From the IMG/VR virus record IMGVR_UViG_3300025141_013347, positions 1-61,706 of that record: a DNA stretch of 61,706 nt. One strand, given 5' to 3'. Made by a program: the position numbers and the translations under genes. Source of the DNA: a virus. Of the stretch, positions 48,169 to 55,947 are shown piece by piece (position 1 is the stretch's first letter; every line of letters begins with the position of its first letter). The notes under the pieces were generated by a model. It worked only from the letters and a program-made list of their open reading frames with translations, did not search any database and was not told the DNA's origin.

Positions 48169-50289
48169 ATGTCTAGGTCTTTACATCTTTATTTTATTCT
48201 TTGGCTTTTGATTCTAACATCAATGGGATGCTCCAAAACCCCAAAAGGTGGTGATAGTGGCATAAAAGACATTGTCTATCCAGAGGTGGGCCTTGATGTC
48301 AAGAATAACGATGCAAAAGATATACAGGAAGAAACTCAGAAAGATACCTACTCCATATGGACGGATCCCTGTATCGATTGCGCATGGTACTTTTGTGGTG
48401 AACAAAGCACAAACCCTAACTCTTCATTGTATAGAAAGCAAATCTGTATTAATAACTGTGATGATCCTCCGACCGTTGTATATGAGGGAGAGTGTGAAGA
48501 GCACCTAGAATGTAATCCTGCACAACCTATTATTGAGGTCGACCTACCTTGCCAAACATCAGATGGATATCCTGGTACACAGGACAAAATATGCAACAAG
48601 GGACAAATACAATACACTGACTGCACAACTGATTGTGCTGAAGAGATATGTAACGGGATTGACGATGATTGTGATGACATCGTTGATGAGGGATTTGATG
48701 AAATAATTGAAGTCTGTAACAATATCGATGATAACTGTAATGGACAAGTTGATGAAGGCTTAGAGGGTATATGTGCAAATGAGTGTGGTATCGGTGATCT
48801 TCTTTGTATCGCCGGTATAGAAGTATGCTTTGCCCCTCCTCCGGAGGAAGAAATATGTGACTATCAAGACAATGATTGTGACGGTGAGATAGATGAAGAT
48901 CAATTAAACGCATGCGGCCTTTGCGGCCTTGTTCCAGAAGAAGCATGTGATGGGGTGGATAACGACTGTGATGGTGACACAGACGAAGAGCTTCTACAGC
49001 CATGTGGCACCGCATGTGGCGAAGGGTATGAAATATGTCAAGAGGGTAACTGGATATCATGCACAGCCCCACCGGTTCTGCCTGAAATATGTGATGGGCT
49101 GGATAATGATTGTGATGGACAAATAGATGAGGAGCTTGAGTGTATATGCACGATACAAGATGTGGGAGCATTTTTCCCATGTCAGGAAAGCCCGCTAGCA
49201 TGCGGGCAGGGATACAAAACATGCGAGTGCACAGATCCTACGTGTCAGACAATCGTAACCACACCCTGTTATGCCATATGTTATTGGTTAACAGATCCAC
49301 CCGGGTCAGATCCGAACTGTAATCCTACGCAGGGAATGGCATTGGCCAATGAAGAATGTAATAATTTCGATGACAACTGCAATCAATTGATTGATGAAGA
49401 TCTAGTATCAGGTTGTTATACCGGCCCTGAAGGTACACTCTTTGTAGGGATATGTGAGCCCGGTGAAATGACATGTGAGGCCGGTGTATGGGGAAACAAT
49501 AATGATATTACAAATAACTTTGTTCCTGGCTTTTGTAAAGATGAAGTAACGCCACAACCGGAAGTATGTAATGGCGAAGATGATGACTGTGATGGTATCG
49601 TCGACTGGGGCGAAGAATTAAAGGACACGGACATTCTATTTGTTATAGACTGGTCCGGGTCAATGACGGATGAGATAGCAGCTGTTATGACTGCATTAAA
49701 TCAGTTTGCTGGAAATTTCAGCGATGAGACTGTTCTACAGTGGGGTGTTATTTTAGGACCAAAAGAGATCCCGGGAAGCTTTGGTGACGAAAGGCTTGAG
49801 CTTTATCATAACTTAACCGGCTTTACACCTTTCTTGAATTCAATGGCATCATTAGGATTTAATGGAATGAATACGGCAGATGAAATGTTGCTAGACGCCC
49901 TATTCCTATCATTACACAATATCAGTGGCACGCCCCCTTACCAGGTTGGTGATTTATCATGGAGCGGATGGAGTGTAGGAGAGTCTCTTCCACCAAAGGA
50001 TAACTTCACCGTTAATTGGCGCGCCGGCGCAGATAAAATTATAATTGTCTTTAGCGATGAAATGCCCCAGAGTTATATGAGCCCTAAGATATCCTCTGCT
50101 AACATAATGACAATGGGACAAGGCACGCCTCAATTAAAGATTTACACGTTCTCTACTAACCTAGCATGGGAATGGGATGAAATCGCCACTATCACCGGTG
50201 GAAAGTACTATGATCTTACCAATAATCCCACGGCAATGTACAATAGCTTGATGGAAATATTGGATGAGATCTGTAAGGGTGGATCCTAA
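48169..50289 (+). CDS. lipoprotein with seven metal-binding repeats and a VWA domain
   Basis: 706 residues from ATG 48169 (GAGAGGGA upstream). The signal ends at lipobox TSMGC (C21). Seven repeats of C[ND]xxD[DN][DN]C[DN]xxxD[EW] (for example ICNGIDDDCDDIVDEG, ICDGLDNDCDGQIDEE) occur between residues 160 and 480, similar to the MopE-type putative metal-binding motif common in Myxococcota. The C-terminal VWA domain has DWSGSM and spans about 485-700. It is probably a surface protein binding calcium or copper, for adhesion or exclusion. This is a striking cargo for a phage and suggests acquisition from a myxobacterium-like host. Confidence 0.85.
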   Translation: MSRSLHLYFILWLLILTSMGCSKTPKGGDSGIKDIVYPEVGLDVKNNDAKDIQEETQKDTYSIWTDPCIDCAWYFCGEQSTNPNSSLYRKQICINNCDDPPTVVYEGECEEHLECNPAQPIIEVDLPCQTSDGYPGTQDKICNKGQIQYTDCTTDCAEEICNGIDDDCDDIVDEGFDEIIEVCNNIDDNCNGQVDEGLEGICANECGIGDLLCIAGIEVCFAPPPEEEICDYQDNDCDGEIDEDQLNACGLCGLVPEEACDGVDNDCDGDTDEELLQPCGTACGEGYEICQEGNWISCTAPPVLPEICDGLDNDCDGQIDEELECICTIQDVGAFFPCQESPLACGQGYKTCECTDPTCQTIVTTPCYAICYWLTDPPGSDPNCNPTQGMALANEECNNFDDNCNQLIDEDLVSGCYTGPEGTLFVGICEPGEMTCEAGVWGNNNDITNNFVPGFCKDEVTPQPEVCNGEDDDCDGIVDWGEELKDTDILFVIDWSGSMTDEIAAVMTALNQFAGNFSDETVLQWGVILGPKEIPGSFGDERLELYHNLTGFTPFLNSMASLGFNGMNTADEMLLDALFLSLHNISGTPPYQVGDLSWSGWSVGESLPPKDNFTVNWRAGADKIIIVFSDEMPQSYMSPKISSANIMTMGQGTPQLKIYTFSTNLAWEWDEIATITGGKYYDLTNNPTAMYNSLMEILDEICKGGS

Positions 50290-50294
50290 GTCAC

Positions 50295-50591
50295 ATGTCA
50301 ACGTCAATGTGGTATATGTATGTGTTGCATTGTCATGACAAATCATATTATTGTGGTATAACAACCAGCCCAACACGACGTGTGAAAGAGCACAATAATG
50401 ATAAAAAAAAGGCATCAAAATATGCCTGGTCTCGCCGACCGGTTGTCTTGTTTTATAAAGAAGAGCATGGTTCTAGAAGCGCAGCACAAAAGGCTGAATG
50501 TGCGTTTAAAAAACTGAACAAATCACAGAAACTGGATTATATGTTTAAAAGGTGCCAAGAGAATACTAGGAAGGCATCCATTAACAAGTAA
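50295..50591 (+). CDS. GIY-YIG endonuclease-domain protein (YhbQ-like)
   Basis: MWYMYVLHCHDKSYYCGITT contains the Y-V/Y-C-G core, RRVKEHN the catalytic Arg region, and KAECAFKKL the Glu. At 98 residues it is a stand-alone domain like UPF0213. Probable DNA nuclease in repair or mobility. Confidence 0.85.
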   Translation: MSTSMWYMYVLHCHDKSYYCGITTSPTRRVKEHNNDKKKASKYAWSRRPVVLFYKEEHGSRSAAQKAECAFKKLNKSQKLDYMFKRCQENTRKASINK

Positions 50592-50600
50592 GGTACATTG

Positions 50601-51239
50601 ATGAATGCGCAGAGATATCTAGCCTTTGTAGAATCATTGCATACGTGGCTCTATGAGCACATTAAAGATCCATCCGATAGTCAACCTAAGCATATTATTG
50701 ATAGGCTGCTGAGGGGCTTAGAAAACCACGTAGAGTGGTATATTTCTGATGGTATGGTTCATGAGCTTGTGGTGCTAGAAGATCTTGCCGAAAGAAGCAA
50801 TTTGGTTGATCTGTTGATAGGATACACGGGGAACCAAGTCACACGTGGGCCGGTTGGAAAAATAAGACAACTTGGAAAACATCACAAGTTCTGGAAACAC
50901 TGGACCGATATGGGATTTCCTTGTGTTGAACATGTTCGACCAATCTCAGAGATTAGACAGGCATTGATTAAAAATCACCCAAGCTTATATCTTAAAAAGT
51001 ATCACGAGCTTTCTTCACGGTCCAGGACACTAGCTGCAGTTAATTTATTGGACGTTATGAAAAAGTCGCCCATATGTCTTATCACACGAAGTGAAGACAA
51101 AAGGATAATTAAAAATAAGCGTGGGGATGATCCATGGATGTCATATGATTCCCCTATCACCGGTGAAAAAATAAATAGAAAACTCATAAGAAATGACAAT
51201 CTCCCGTGCAAAAATGATGTGGTTATGGTATTATCATAG
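50601..51239 (+). CDS. unknown protein, 212 aa
   Basis: Helical N-terminus (QRYLAFVESLHTWLYEHI), then GKIRQLGKHHKFWKHWTDMG and a basic C-terminus. No catalytic motif. The promoter of the next gene lies inside its 3' end. Confidence 0.6.
   Translation: MNAQRYLAFVESLHTWLYEHIKDPSDSQPKHIIDRLLRGLENHVEWYISDGMVHELVVLEDLAERSNLVDLLIGYTGNQVTRGPVGKIRQLGKHHKFWKHWTDMGFPCVEHVRPISEIRQALIKNHPSLYLKKYHELSSRSRTLAAVNLLDVMKKSPICLITRSEDKRIIKNKRGDDPWMSYDSPITGEKINRKLIRNDNLPCKNDVVMVLS
51205..51234 (+). promoter_or_regulatory. phage promoter inside a gene end, GTGCAA-17-TATTAT class
   Basis: CCCGTGCAA (51205-51211), 17 bases, GGTATTAT (51229-51234). It reads into the gene at 51273 and shows that the class tolerates overlap with coding DNA. 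Confidence 0.7.
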
Positions 51240-51272
51240 TAGGCGAAGTTTTAATCATCAAATAAGGGAAAC

Positions 51273-51950
51273 ATGAAAGCCTCAGAACGTGATAACATTA
51301 TCGATGACCTCCTCAAGAAATACCCCCGGGGACCGGCCGGTGTATCACTTACATATTCCCATAGTGAAAGCTGGTGCCGAGAAAGAAAGAGATACATCAA
51401 CATGTATATTCCGTCAGTTTTATATTGTGGGTACCGAGACGAGGCATTGTTTTCGTTAAATATTCATACAAAGAGCCAAGCTATCTCTTACATTCAGAAT
51501 AGATTTTTCCCAGGAAAGAGTAACTGGGACCTGGGTCGAAAAAGAAGTACCATTACTCGCCGGGCTAATCGGTTGTGGCAACGTCTAGATGATGCCGTGA
51601 AGGAGGTTCAAGAGCGTGGTTCTAAGGGAATATATAAAATTGGAAGAAAATACCGGCAATCCGGACAGCCGCTAGGGTATGTTTTTGCATGTAGTGTAGA
51701 TGAAGCGATTACTGTCATGCGTACATTTTTTCCCAATCTAGATCCTGAATCTCATACTGCACATTTTATCGAAATGGGAAATATCGAAAAGCTTCATGAA
51801 TACAACAAGACTGTACAGGCCCTTTTTGAACGAAAGAAACATGATCTTGAGCAAGAAATCAAGAGAGCTGAAAGTGGGATCGCACAGTTGAAAGCACATT
51901 CGGAGATGGTCGATGTTCTAGTAGGGCATCAGATTGCATGTGAGAGTTAA
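51273..51950 (+). CDS. unknown protein, paralogue of the gene at 8.9 kb
   Basis: 225 residues. Shares with 8902-9477 the central block (TITRRANRLWQRLDDAVKE; GYVFACSVDEAITVMRTFF; IEKLHEYN) and a C-terminal coiled coil. It also has an N-terminal extension of about 40 residues. Confidence 0.65.
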   Translation: MKASERDNIIDDLLKKYPRGPAGVSLTYSHSESWCRERKRYINMYIPSVLYCGYRDEALFSLNIHTKSQAISYIQNRFFPGKSNWDLGRKRSTITRRANRLWQRLDDAVKEVQERGSKGIYKIGRKYRQSGQPLGYVFACSVDEAITVMRTFFPNLDPESHTAHFIEMGNIEKLHEYNKTVQALFERKKHDLEQEIKRAESGIAQLKAHSEMVDVLVGHQIACES

Positions 51951-51953
51951 ACC

Positions 51954-52316
51954 ATGGGTACTCATGCTATACTGGGCATTAAATATCCCGGAGGTCGGGT
52001 CGATGGCTGTTACGTACATTACGATGGTGGCACTATGATCCCTAGGATCAAAGACTTCATTAGTAAGAATACAACAACGGGGTTAGCGGTCTTGATTGCC
52101 AAAGCCCAGACCACGGGGGGTATACGAAGTTTTTATGTTCGCCCTTATGATAGGGTACATGGAGAGCCTGATTGCCCTCCGGAGACAGAATTCTTAGAAG
52201 ATGATAATCCTTATGTAATAGATACAGAAAACTGGAAAGATGATCATTTTGGTACGGCGTATGAATACCTAGTCGACTATGAAACAGCTACAATCCACCA
52301 ACAGTCACGCTATTAA
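51954..52316 (+). CDS. unknown protein, 120 aa
   Basis: MGTHAILGIKYPGGRVDGCYVH and YDGGTMIPRIKDFI suggest an alpha/beta fold seen in small phage proteins with His/Tyr near the start. Starts 3 bases after the previous stop. Confidence 0.55.
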   Translation: MGTHAILGIKYPGGRVDGCYVHYDGGTMIPRIKDFISKNTTTGLAVLIAKAQTTGGIRSFYVRPYDRVHGEPDCPPETEFLEDDNPYVIDTENWKDDHFGTAYEYLVDYETATIHQQSRY

Positions 52317-52329
52317 TAGGACAAATAAT

Positions 52330-52425
52330 ATGAAAATAGATAAAGACTTTATTGTAGAGCTTGGGGGCGCACTCTTTCTAGGGGTGATGTGTTATGGGCT
52401 TACTATCCTTGTTTTTTGCCTTTAA
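52330..52425 (+). CDS. 31-residue membrane protein
   Basis: MKIDKDFIVELGG then one hydrophobic helix (ALFLGVMCYGLTILVFCL). ATG 13 bases after the preceding stop, without a clear site. Confidence 0.45.
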   Translation: MKIDKDFIVELGGALFLGVMCYGLTILVFCL

Positions 52426-52542
52426 AGTTTTAAAGAGGGTATGTACATTGAGTTTTTTGTGATTATATTTTTTTAGGTTAAGGGTCGCCATAGTGGGTCC
52501 TTTAGTCTAAATTGTAACTCGCTTATAAAAAGGAGAAATAAT

Positions 52543-52971
52543 ATGAGCAATGCACTTACTACTTATCGTCCGGGTCTACTAGGCCGAACTGTCTTTGATG
52601 ATGTTTTTGATAGTTTTTTCATGGACTTTCCACAACATCTTAAACGTACAACTTCCGGATATCCCGTGGCTGACATATATCAAAATGAGTCAGGCAACAC
52701 TATTTTGGAATTTGCATTGGCGGGATTTTCTAAAGAAGATCTCTCCATAGAAGTTAAACCGGAAAAGAGAAGCATAACTGTTTCAGCCAGTTCTGATGAT
52801 ACCGGTGTCGACAACAGAAGAATTGCCAAACGAAGCTTTCAAAAAACATATGTCAATTATGATGACAACCTTGATCTCTCTTCAGTAGAGGCGTCATATG
52901 AAAATGGCCTTCTTACCGTAACAGTCCCTATTCGGCCTGAGATAAAGCCTCTGTCAATTAAAATCAGTTAA
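52543..52971 (+). CDS. Hsp20 small heat-shock protein
   Basis: 142 residues, with AAAAAGGAGAAATA before ATG. The alpha-crystallin domain runs from VADIYQNESGNTILEFAL to ENGLLTVTVP, and an I-x-I-like motif (LSIKIS) is at the C-terminus. Small Hsp20s are known in T4-like cyanophages. It probably protects phage proteins. A strong terminator follows. Confidence 0.92.
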   Translation: MSNALTTYRPGLLGRTVFDDVFDSFFMDFPQHLKRTTSGYPVADIYQNESGNTILEFALAGFSKEDLSIEVKPEKRSITVSASSDDTGVDNRRIAKRSFQKTYVNYDDNLDLSSVEASYENGLLTVTVPIRPEIKPLSIKIS

Positions 52972-52990
52972 TCAGACTGGGTTAATGTAG

Positions 52991-53020
52991 AAAGGTTGGG
53001 AAATTTCCCAACCTTTTTTT
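52991..53020 (+). terminator. intrinsic terminator after hsp20
   Basis: AAAGGTTGGG pairs with CCCAACCTTT around AAATTT, a perfect stem followed by a T-run. The next promoter begins 7 bases later. Confidence 0.9.
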
Positions 53021-53026
53021 ATGTTT

Positions 53027-53056
53027 CGTGCAAAATAGTCATGCCTATGGTATAAT
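53027..53056 (+). promoter_or_regulatory. phage promoter, GTGCAA-17-TATAAT class, head of the KOW array
   Basis: TTCGTGCAA (53027-53033), 17 bases, GGTATAAT (53051-53056). Confidence 0.8.
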
Positions 53057-53082
53057 ATTATTATAGAAAAGGAAAGGACATC

Positions 53083-53295
53083 ATGACTAAACCAATCGCT
53101 CCAGTTACAGCAGTTAATCATATCCTCAAAGCCTTTGATGGCATGACGGAGATGGGTGGCACTGATGGTTGGCTCGTTACTTTTCAAAATCAGGAAGATA
53201 CCGAAAGCGTCATCAAGCTGATTGGGGTGCTCAATGGTTGGAAGGCTACTGAACACCCTCACATTCTACACATGATTCAAATCCAGGGAGCTTAA
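53083..53295 (+). CDS. unknown protein, 70 aa
   Basis: AAAGGAAAGGACATC precedes ATG. Alpha/beta, with GGTDGWLVTFQNQEDTESVI. First gene after the promoter of the array. Confidence 0.55.
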   Translation: MTKPIAPVTAVNHILKAFDGMTEMGGTDGWLVTFQNQEDTESVIKLIGVLNGWKATEHPHILHMIQIQGA

Positions 53296-53296
53296 A

Positions 53297-53686
53297 ATGA
53301 ACCGCGGTACAATCAAAAAGTACTATCGTGAAGCTATCGTTAGTGTCTTCGGTTGTGATGATAAAAAGATTGATGCACAACTTCTTAAGGCAGTTAAGGA
53401 AGATATTCATCTTGTCGGGCATGCTCCCGGGGAATGGATAAGTTCAGAAGGCGTATTAGAAATCTATTGTGAAAATGGAATTCCTAATGCATCTGATGTT
53501 CACGACTTTAGCTATGAGGCTCGCGAGTTTGGACTGGACCCATCGCATGCCGTCAGCTACAACAGTGATAAATGGGACATGATCGACGGTCTCGTCAACC
53601 TGATGCTTGAAGCAACGGGAGAGCCTCAACGTTATTATCATGAACCTTATAATAGCGCCGTTGTTGGTATTTGGGTTAACCCATGA
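53297..53686 (+). CDS. unknown protein, 129 aa
   Basis: TIKKYYREAIVSVFGCDDKK at the N-terminus. Acidic and aromatic middle. No family. Overlaps the first array gene by 4 bases. Confidence 0.55.
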   Translation: MNRGTIKKYYREAIVSVFGCDDKKIDAQLLKAVKEDIHLVGHAPGEWISSEGVLEIYCENGIPNASDVHDFSYEAREFGLDPSHAVSYNSDKWDMIDGLVNLMLEATGEPQRYYHEPYNSAVVGIWVNP

Positions 53687-53892
53687 AGCCAGGTGACTTG
53701 GTGGTACGAAAAATTGATGAGCGATATTTCGAGCGCCGTACGGCCCTTAGACAGCGTCAAGAACTGGGATATGGTCTTATCTTGACGAAGCAGATGGCCG
53801 GCCAGAACCCAGCTCATCCATGCATCACTGTTTTCTACCCGAAGACAGGGCAGGTTTACGACATTGCAGAGAGCCTGATGGAGATCCTATGA
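53683..53892 (+). CDS. KOW array gene 1 (MKPGDLV), 69 aa
   Basis: Starts MKPGDLVVRKID. Later ELGYGLILTKQ and ITVFYPKTGQVYDIA form the barrel. The ending does not follow the ESR rule. Overlaps the next gene by 4 bases. Small KOW/SH3 proteins usually bind RNA or protein. Confidence 0.68.
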   Translation: MKPGDLVVRKIDERYFERRTALRQRQELGYGLILTKQMAGQNPAHPCITVFYPKTGQVYDIAESLMEIL

Positions 53893-54152
53893 AGGTCGGT
53901 GATTTGATTAAAGAGAAAGCAACCGGTCGCACAGGGTTCATTGAGCGAATCGACAAGGATTACTACGGTGCCACGCTGGCCTTCAAACGTTATAAACCGA
54001 TTGAGCGAGGTAAGTGTATCCGTGGGGATAGTGTTGACGGCTTTGGTCCGACAAAAGATGGTAAGCAAGACCGTGTGATGATTTGTTGGACAGACGATTA
54101 TGCGTCATATTTGAAATCTGCAGATATTGAGGTGATCAGTGAAAGTCGGTGA
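53889..54152 (+). CDS. KOW array gene 2 (MKVGDLI), 87 aa
   Basis: MKVGDLIKEKATGRTGFIER begins at ATG 53889. It ends ADIEVISESR; the last 14 bases are also the start of gene 3. GAGGTGATC inside its C-terminus is the likely ribosome site of the next gene. Confidence 0.7.
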   Translation: MKVGDLIKEKATGRTGFIERIDKDYYGATLAFKRYKPIERGKCIRGDSVDGFGPTKDGKQDRVMICWTDDYASYLKSADIEVISESR

Positions 54153-54333
54153 CCTGGTGCGAACAATTTCCGGGGCCGAGCGTCGTGATGAGTTAGGAGT
54201 TATTTCCTCCATCATCGAACCACATGAGCATAATCTTTGGCCAGGAGACAATCTGATCGAAGTTCTATACGGCGACGGTTTTTTAAGATGGAACGAGCGT
54301 AGCCTAGAGGTAGTAAGTGATGCAAGTCGGTGA
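54139..54333 (+). CDS. KOW array gene 3, 64 aa
   Basis: Starts at GTG inside the previous C-terminus (MKVGDLVRTISGAE). DELGVISSIIEP, NLIEVLYGDGFL, ends SLEVVSDASR. A 14-base overlap upstream, 14 or 17 downstream. Confidence 0.7.
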   Translation: MKVGDLVRTISGAERRDELGVISSIIEPHEHNLWPGDNLIEVLYGDGFLRWNERSLEVVSDASR

Positions 54334-54499
54334 TTTGATATATCACAAGTGGGGCAAAGATTGTGGTGTTGTGGTCGGACGTCCGGACCCAGCAAGACAA
54401 CCACCGCCGAATAACTGGTATGTAATGTTCGGCACTAAAATAACCATGGTTCACGAAGATAGTTGCGAGGTCATGAATGAATCAAATTTATCTGAATAG
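54320..54499 (+). CDS. KOW array gene 4 (MQVGDLI), 59 aa
   Basis: MQVGDLIYHKWGKDCGVVVG; middle NWYVMFGTKITMVHED. GTG 54317 just upstream is an alternative. It overlaps the next gene by 23 bases. Confidence 0.68.
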   Translation: MQVGDLIYHKWGKDCGVVVGRPDPARQPPPNNWYVMFGTKITMVHEDSCEVMNESNLSE

Positions 54500-54701
54500 A
54501 GAGCAGTGCTACAATTTTGGCGTTTCATATTATGAGGAAGGTAAAATTTCTCTACCTGCAGATGTGATCCTACAATCGAAAGGATATTCTGGATATGATC
54601 AAGTTCACCAGGATTTTCTAAAGCCTATGGGTAATCGAATTATCCACCTCAGCAAGACTTCCTCTGACGCACCTGGGTGGTATACAGTTGAAAGTCGGTG
54701 A
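54477..54701 (+). CDS. non-KOW gene using the array junction, 74 aa
   Basis: Different N-terminus (MNQIYLNREQCYNFGVSYYE) and fold, but it ends PGWYTVESR, sharing the 14-base dual-coding junction with gene 5. An inserted cassette that keeps the junction. Confidence 0.62.
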   Translation: MNQIYLNREQCYNFGVSYYEEGKISLPADVILQSKGYSGYDQVHQDFLKPMGNRIIHLSKTSSDAPGWYTVESR

Positions 54702-54876
54702 TTTAGTACGATTTCATTATGATCATCGCTGGACAGGGGCAACAAACGACTGGGGCCTTGGGCTTATTGAAGAGTCACACAACGATGGTACATTTGAGGT
54801 GATTTGGCCTAAGGCAAACTGGGCCTCCCGGACGCTGGGCCCTAAATGTCTGGAGGTTGTAAGTGAAAGTCGGTAA
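54688..54876 (+). CDS. KOW array gene 5, 62 aa
   Basis: TTG start in the shared junction (MKVGDLVRFHYDHRW). NDWGLGLIEESH, FEVIWPKANW, ends CLEVVSESR. Confidence 0.68.
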   Translation: MKVGDLVRFHYDHRWTGATNDWGLGLIEESHNDGTFEVIWPKANWASRTLGPKCLEVVSESR

Positions 54877-55078
54877 CTTGGTAAGGTGCAAATTCCAACC
54901 TAGCACTAGTAGGGTCCAGCATGGTATCTGCTTGCCCATGCCATATGATATCAAGGATGAATTAGGGATATACATTAAACATAGGGACGAATGCTCCGGT
55001 GTTGTTTTGTTTCCACAGTTTGGGTATGAACATACACTCGCGTGGATCTCACTGGAGATTATCAATGAAAGTCGGTGA
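54863..55078 (+). CDS. KOW array gene 6, 71 aa
   Basis: GTG start in the junction (MKVGNLVRCKFQPST). DELGIYIKHRDE and SGVVLFPQFGYEHTLAW; ends SLEIINESR. Confidence 0.68.
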   Translation: MKVGNLVRCKFQPSTSRVQHGICLPMPYDIKDELGIYIKHRDECSGVVLFPQFGYEHTLAWISLEIINESR

Positions 55079-55100
55079 ATATGGAATATTTTACTGTTAA
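55065..55100 (+). pseudogene. aborted KOW start (relic)
   Basis: ATGAAAGTCGGTGAA begins in the expected overlap, but the frame stops after 11 residues (MKVGEYGIFYC). A lost family member, with another tiny gene now in its place. Confidence 0.55.
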
Positions 55101-55161
55101 CAATGTTGCTACTGCGATGATTGTCGGAATACTTTTGTTCTTCGAGGGAAGAGATAAATGA
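55081..55161 (+). CDS. 26-residue membrane peptide inside the array
   Basis: MEYFTVNNVATAMIVGILLF is mostly hydrophobic. GAATATGG around the start, ATGA overlap with gene 7. Confidence 0.45.
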   Translation: MEYFTVNNVATAMIVGILLFFEGRDK

Positions 55162-55358
55162 AAGTCGGTGATTTAGTAATAGTCAGACAGGACATAAATG
55201 AATTTGTTGATATACACGGCAAAGTGCCAGGTATCATCACAGATATGATTCCACCAAAAACAAATCCCCAACTAGTTGAAATTCGTTGGACAGCTGGGAA
55301 TGATGAATTTGAGAAATTTTATTCAGATGAACTTGAGGTGATTAGTGAAAGTCGGTGA
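55158..55358 (+). CDS. KOW array gene 7, 66 aa
   Basis: MKVGDLVIVRQDINEFVDIH; ends ELEVISESR with the next start in the same 14 bases. GAGGGAAGAG upstream is the ribosome site. Confidence 0.7.
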   Translation: MKVGDLVIVRQDINEFVDIHGKVPGIITDMIPPKTNPQLVEIRWTAGNDEFEKFYSDELEVISESR

Positions 55359-55518
55359 CGTTGTGAGGTATATTCATAAGAAATTTCCAAAAGACACACT
55401 CGGAATTATTTTAGGGATCAAAGGCAAGAAAGTTCGGGTTCAATGGGCTAATCATCCATCTGGGCCGGCTGCATCATTCATCGAAGAAAACAAAGAATCT
55501 TTGAAGGCAACACAATGA
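55345..55518 (+). CDS. KOW array gene 8, 57 aa
   Basis: GTG start (MKVGDVVRYIHKKFPKD). TLGIILGIKGKKVRVQWAN is the barrel core. It does not end in ESR; joins the next gene by a 4-base ATGA. Confidence 0.68.
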   Translation: MKVGDVVRYIHKKFPKDTLGIILGIKGKKVRVQWANHPSGPAASFIEENKESLKATQ

Positions 55519-55715
55519 AGACCGGTGACTTGGTATCCTGGCCCCAGGGTTATTGTGACACCCCGGGACTAGTTCTTGACACAAGGCCCACTAAAGGTAG
55601 TAAGACAATCACTGTGTCGATGAACCCGACTGGCATGGCAGTATTGGTAATGCTACCTGAGCTTGAAAATATCCCTGAGTGGTTTCATGAATGTGAATTA
55701 GAAAAATTATCGTAG
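55515..55715 (+). CDS. KOW array gene 9, 66 aa
   Basis: MKTGDLVSWPQGYCDTPGLV; KTITVSMNPTGMAVLVML forms the later strands. Confidence 0.68.
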   Translation: MKTGDLVSWPQGYCDTPGLVLDTRPTKGSKTITVSMNPTGMAVLVMLPELENIPEWFHECELEKLS

Positions 55716-55740
55716 TAAGCAACATAGGGAGGGCATGCTG

Positions 55741-55947
55741 ATGAAAAAGGGTGACATGGTTACAACAAACTGCTACGGGCAATCCTATCAAAAAATGATA
55801 GGTGTTATAGTTAACTGCTCTAGGGACTGCTACCCCCAATCATTCGTTACCGAACATATTACATACGATATTATGTGGGCAAACGGAAAATTTGAGAATT
55901 ATGTTTCAGCAAAATATCTTAAGGTCATAAATAATGAAACTATATGA
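55741..55947 (+). CDS. KOW array gene 10, 68 aa
   Basis: GGGAGGG sits 7 bases before ATG 55741. MKKGDMVTTNCYGQS, then MIGVIVNC and YDIMWANGKFENYV. Overlaps the ligase gene by 14 bases, but with a different sequence. Confidence 0.66.
   Translation: MKKGDMVTTNCYGQSYQKMIGVIVNCSRDCYPQSFVTEHITYDIMWANGKFENYVSAKYLKVINNETI

Noticed and set aside
48530-49222. Minus-strand frame of 230 codons in the MopE-like gene
   Set aside because: His- and Cys-rich shadow of the repeats; the plus-strand signal peptide, repeats and VWA domain are unambiguous.
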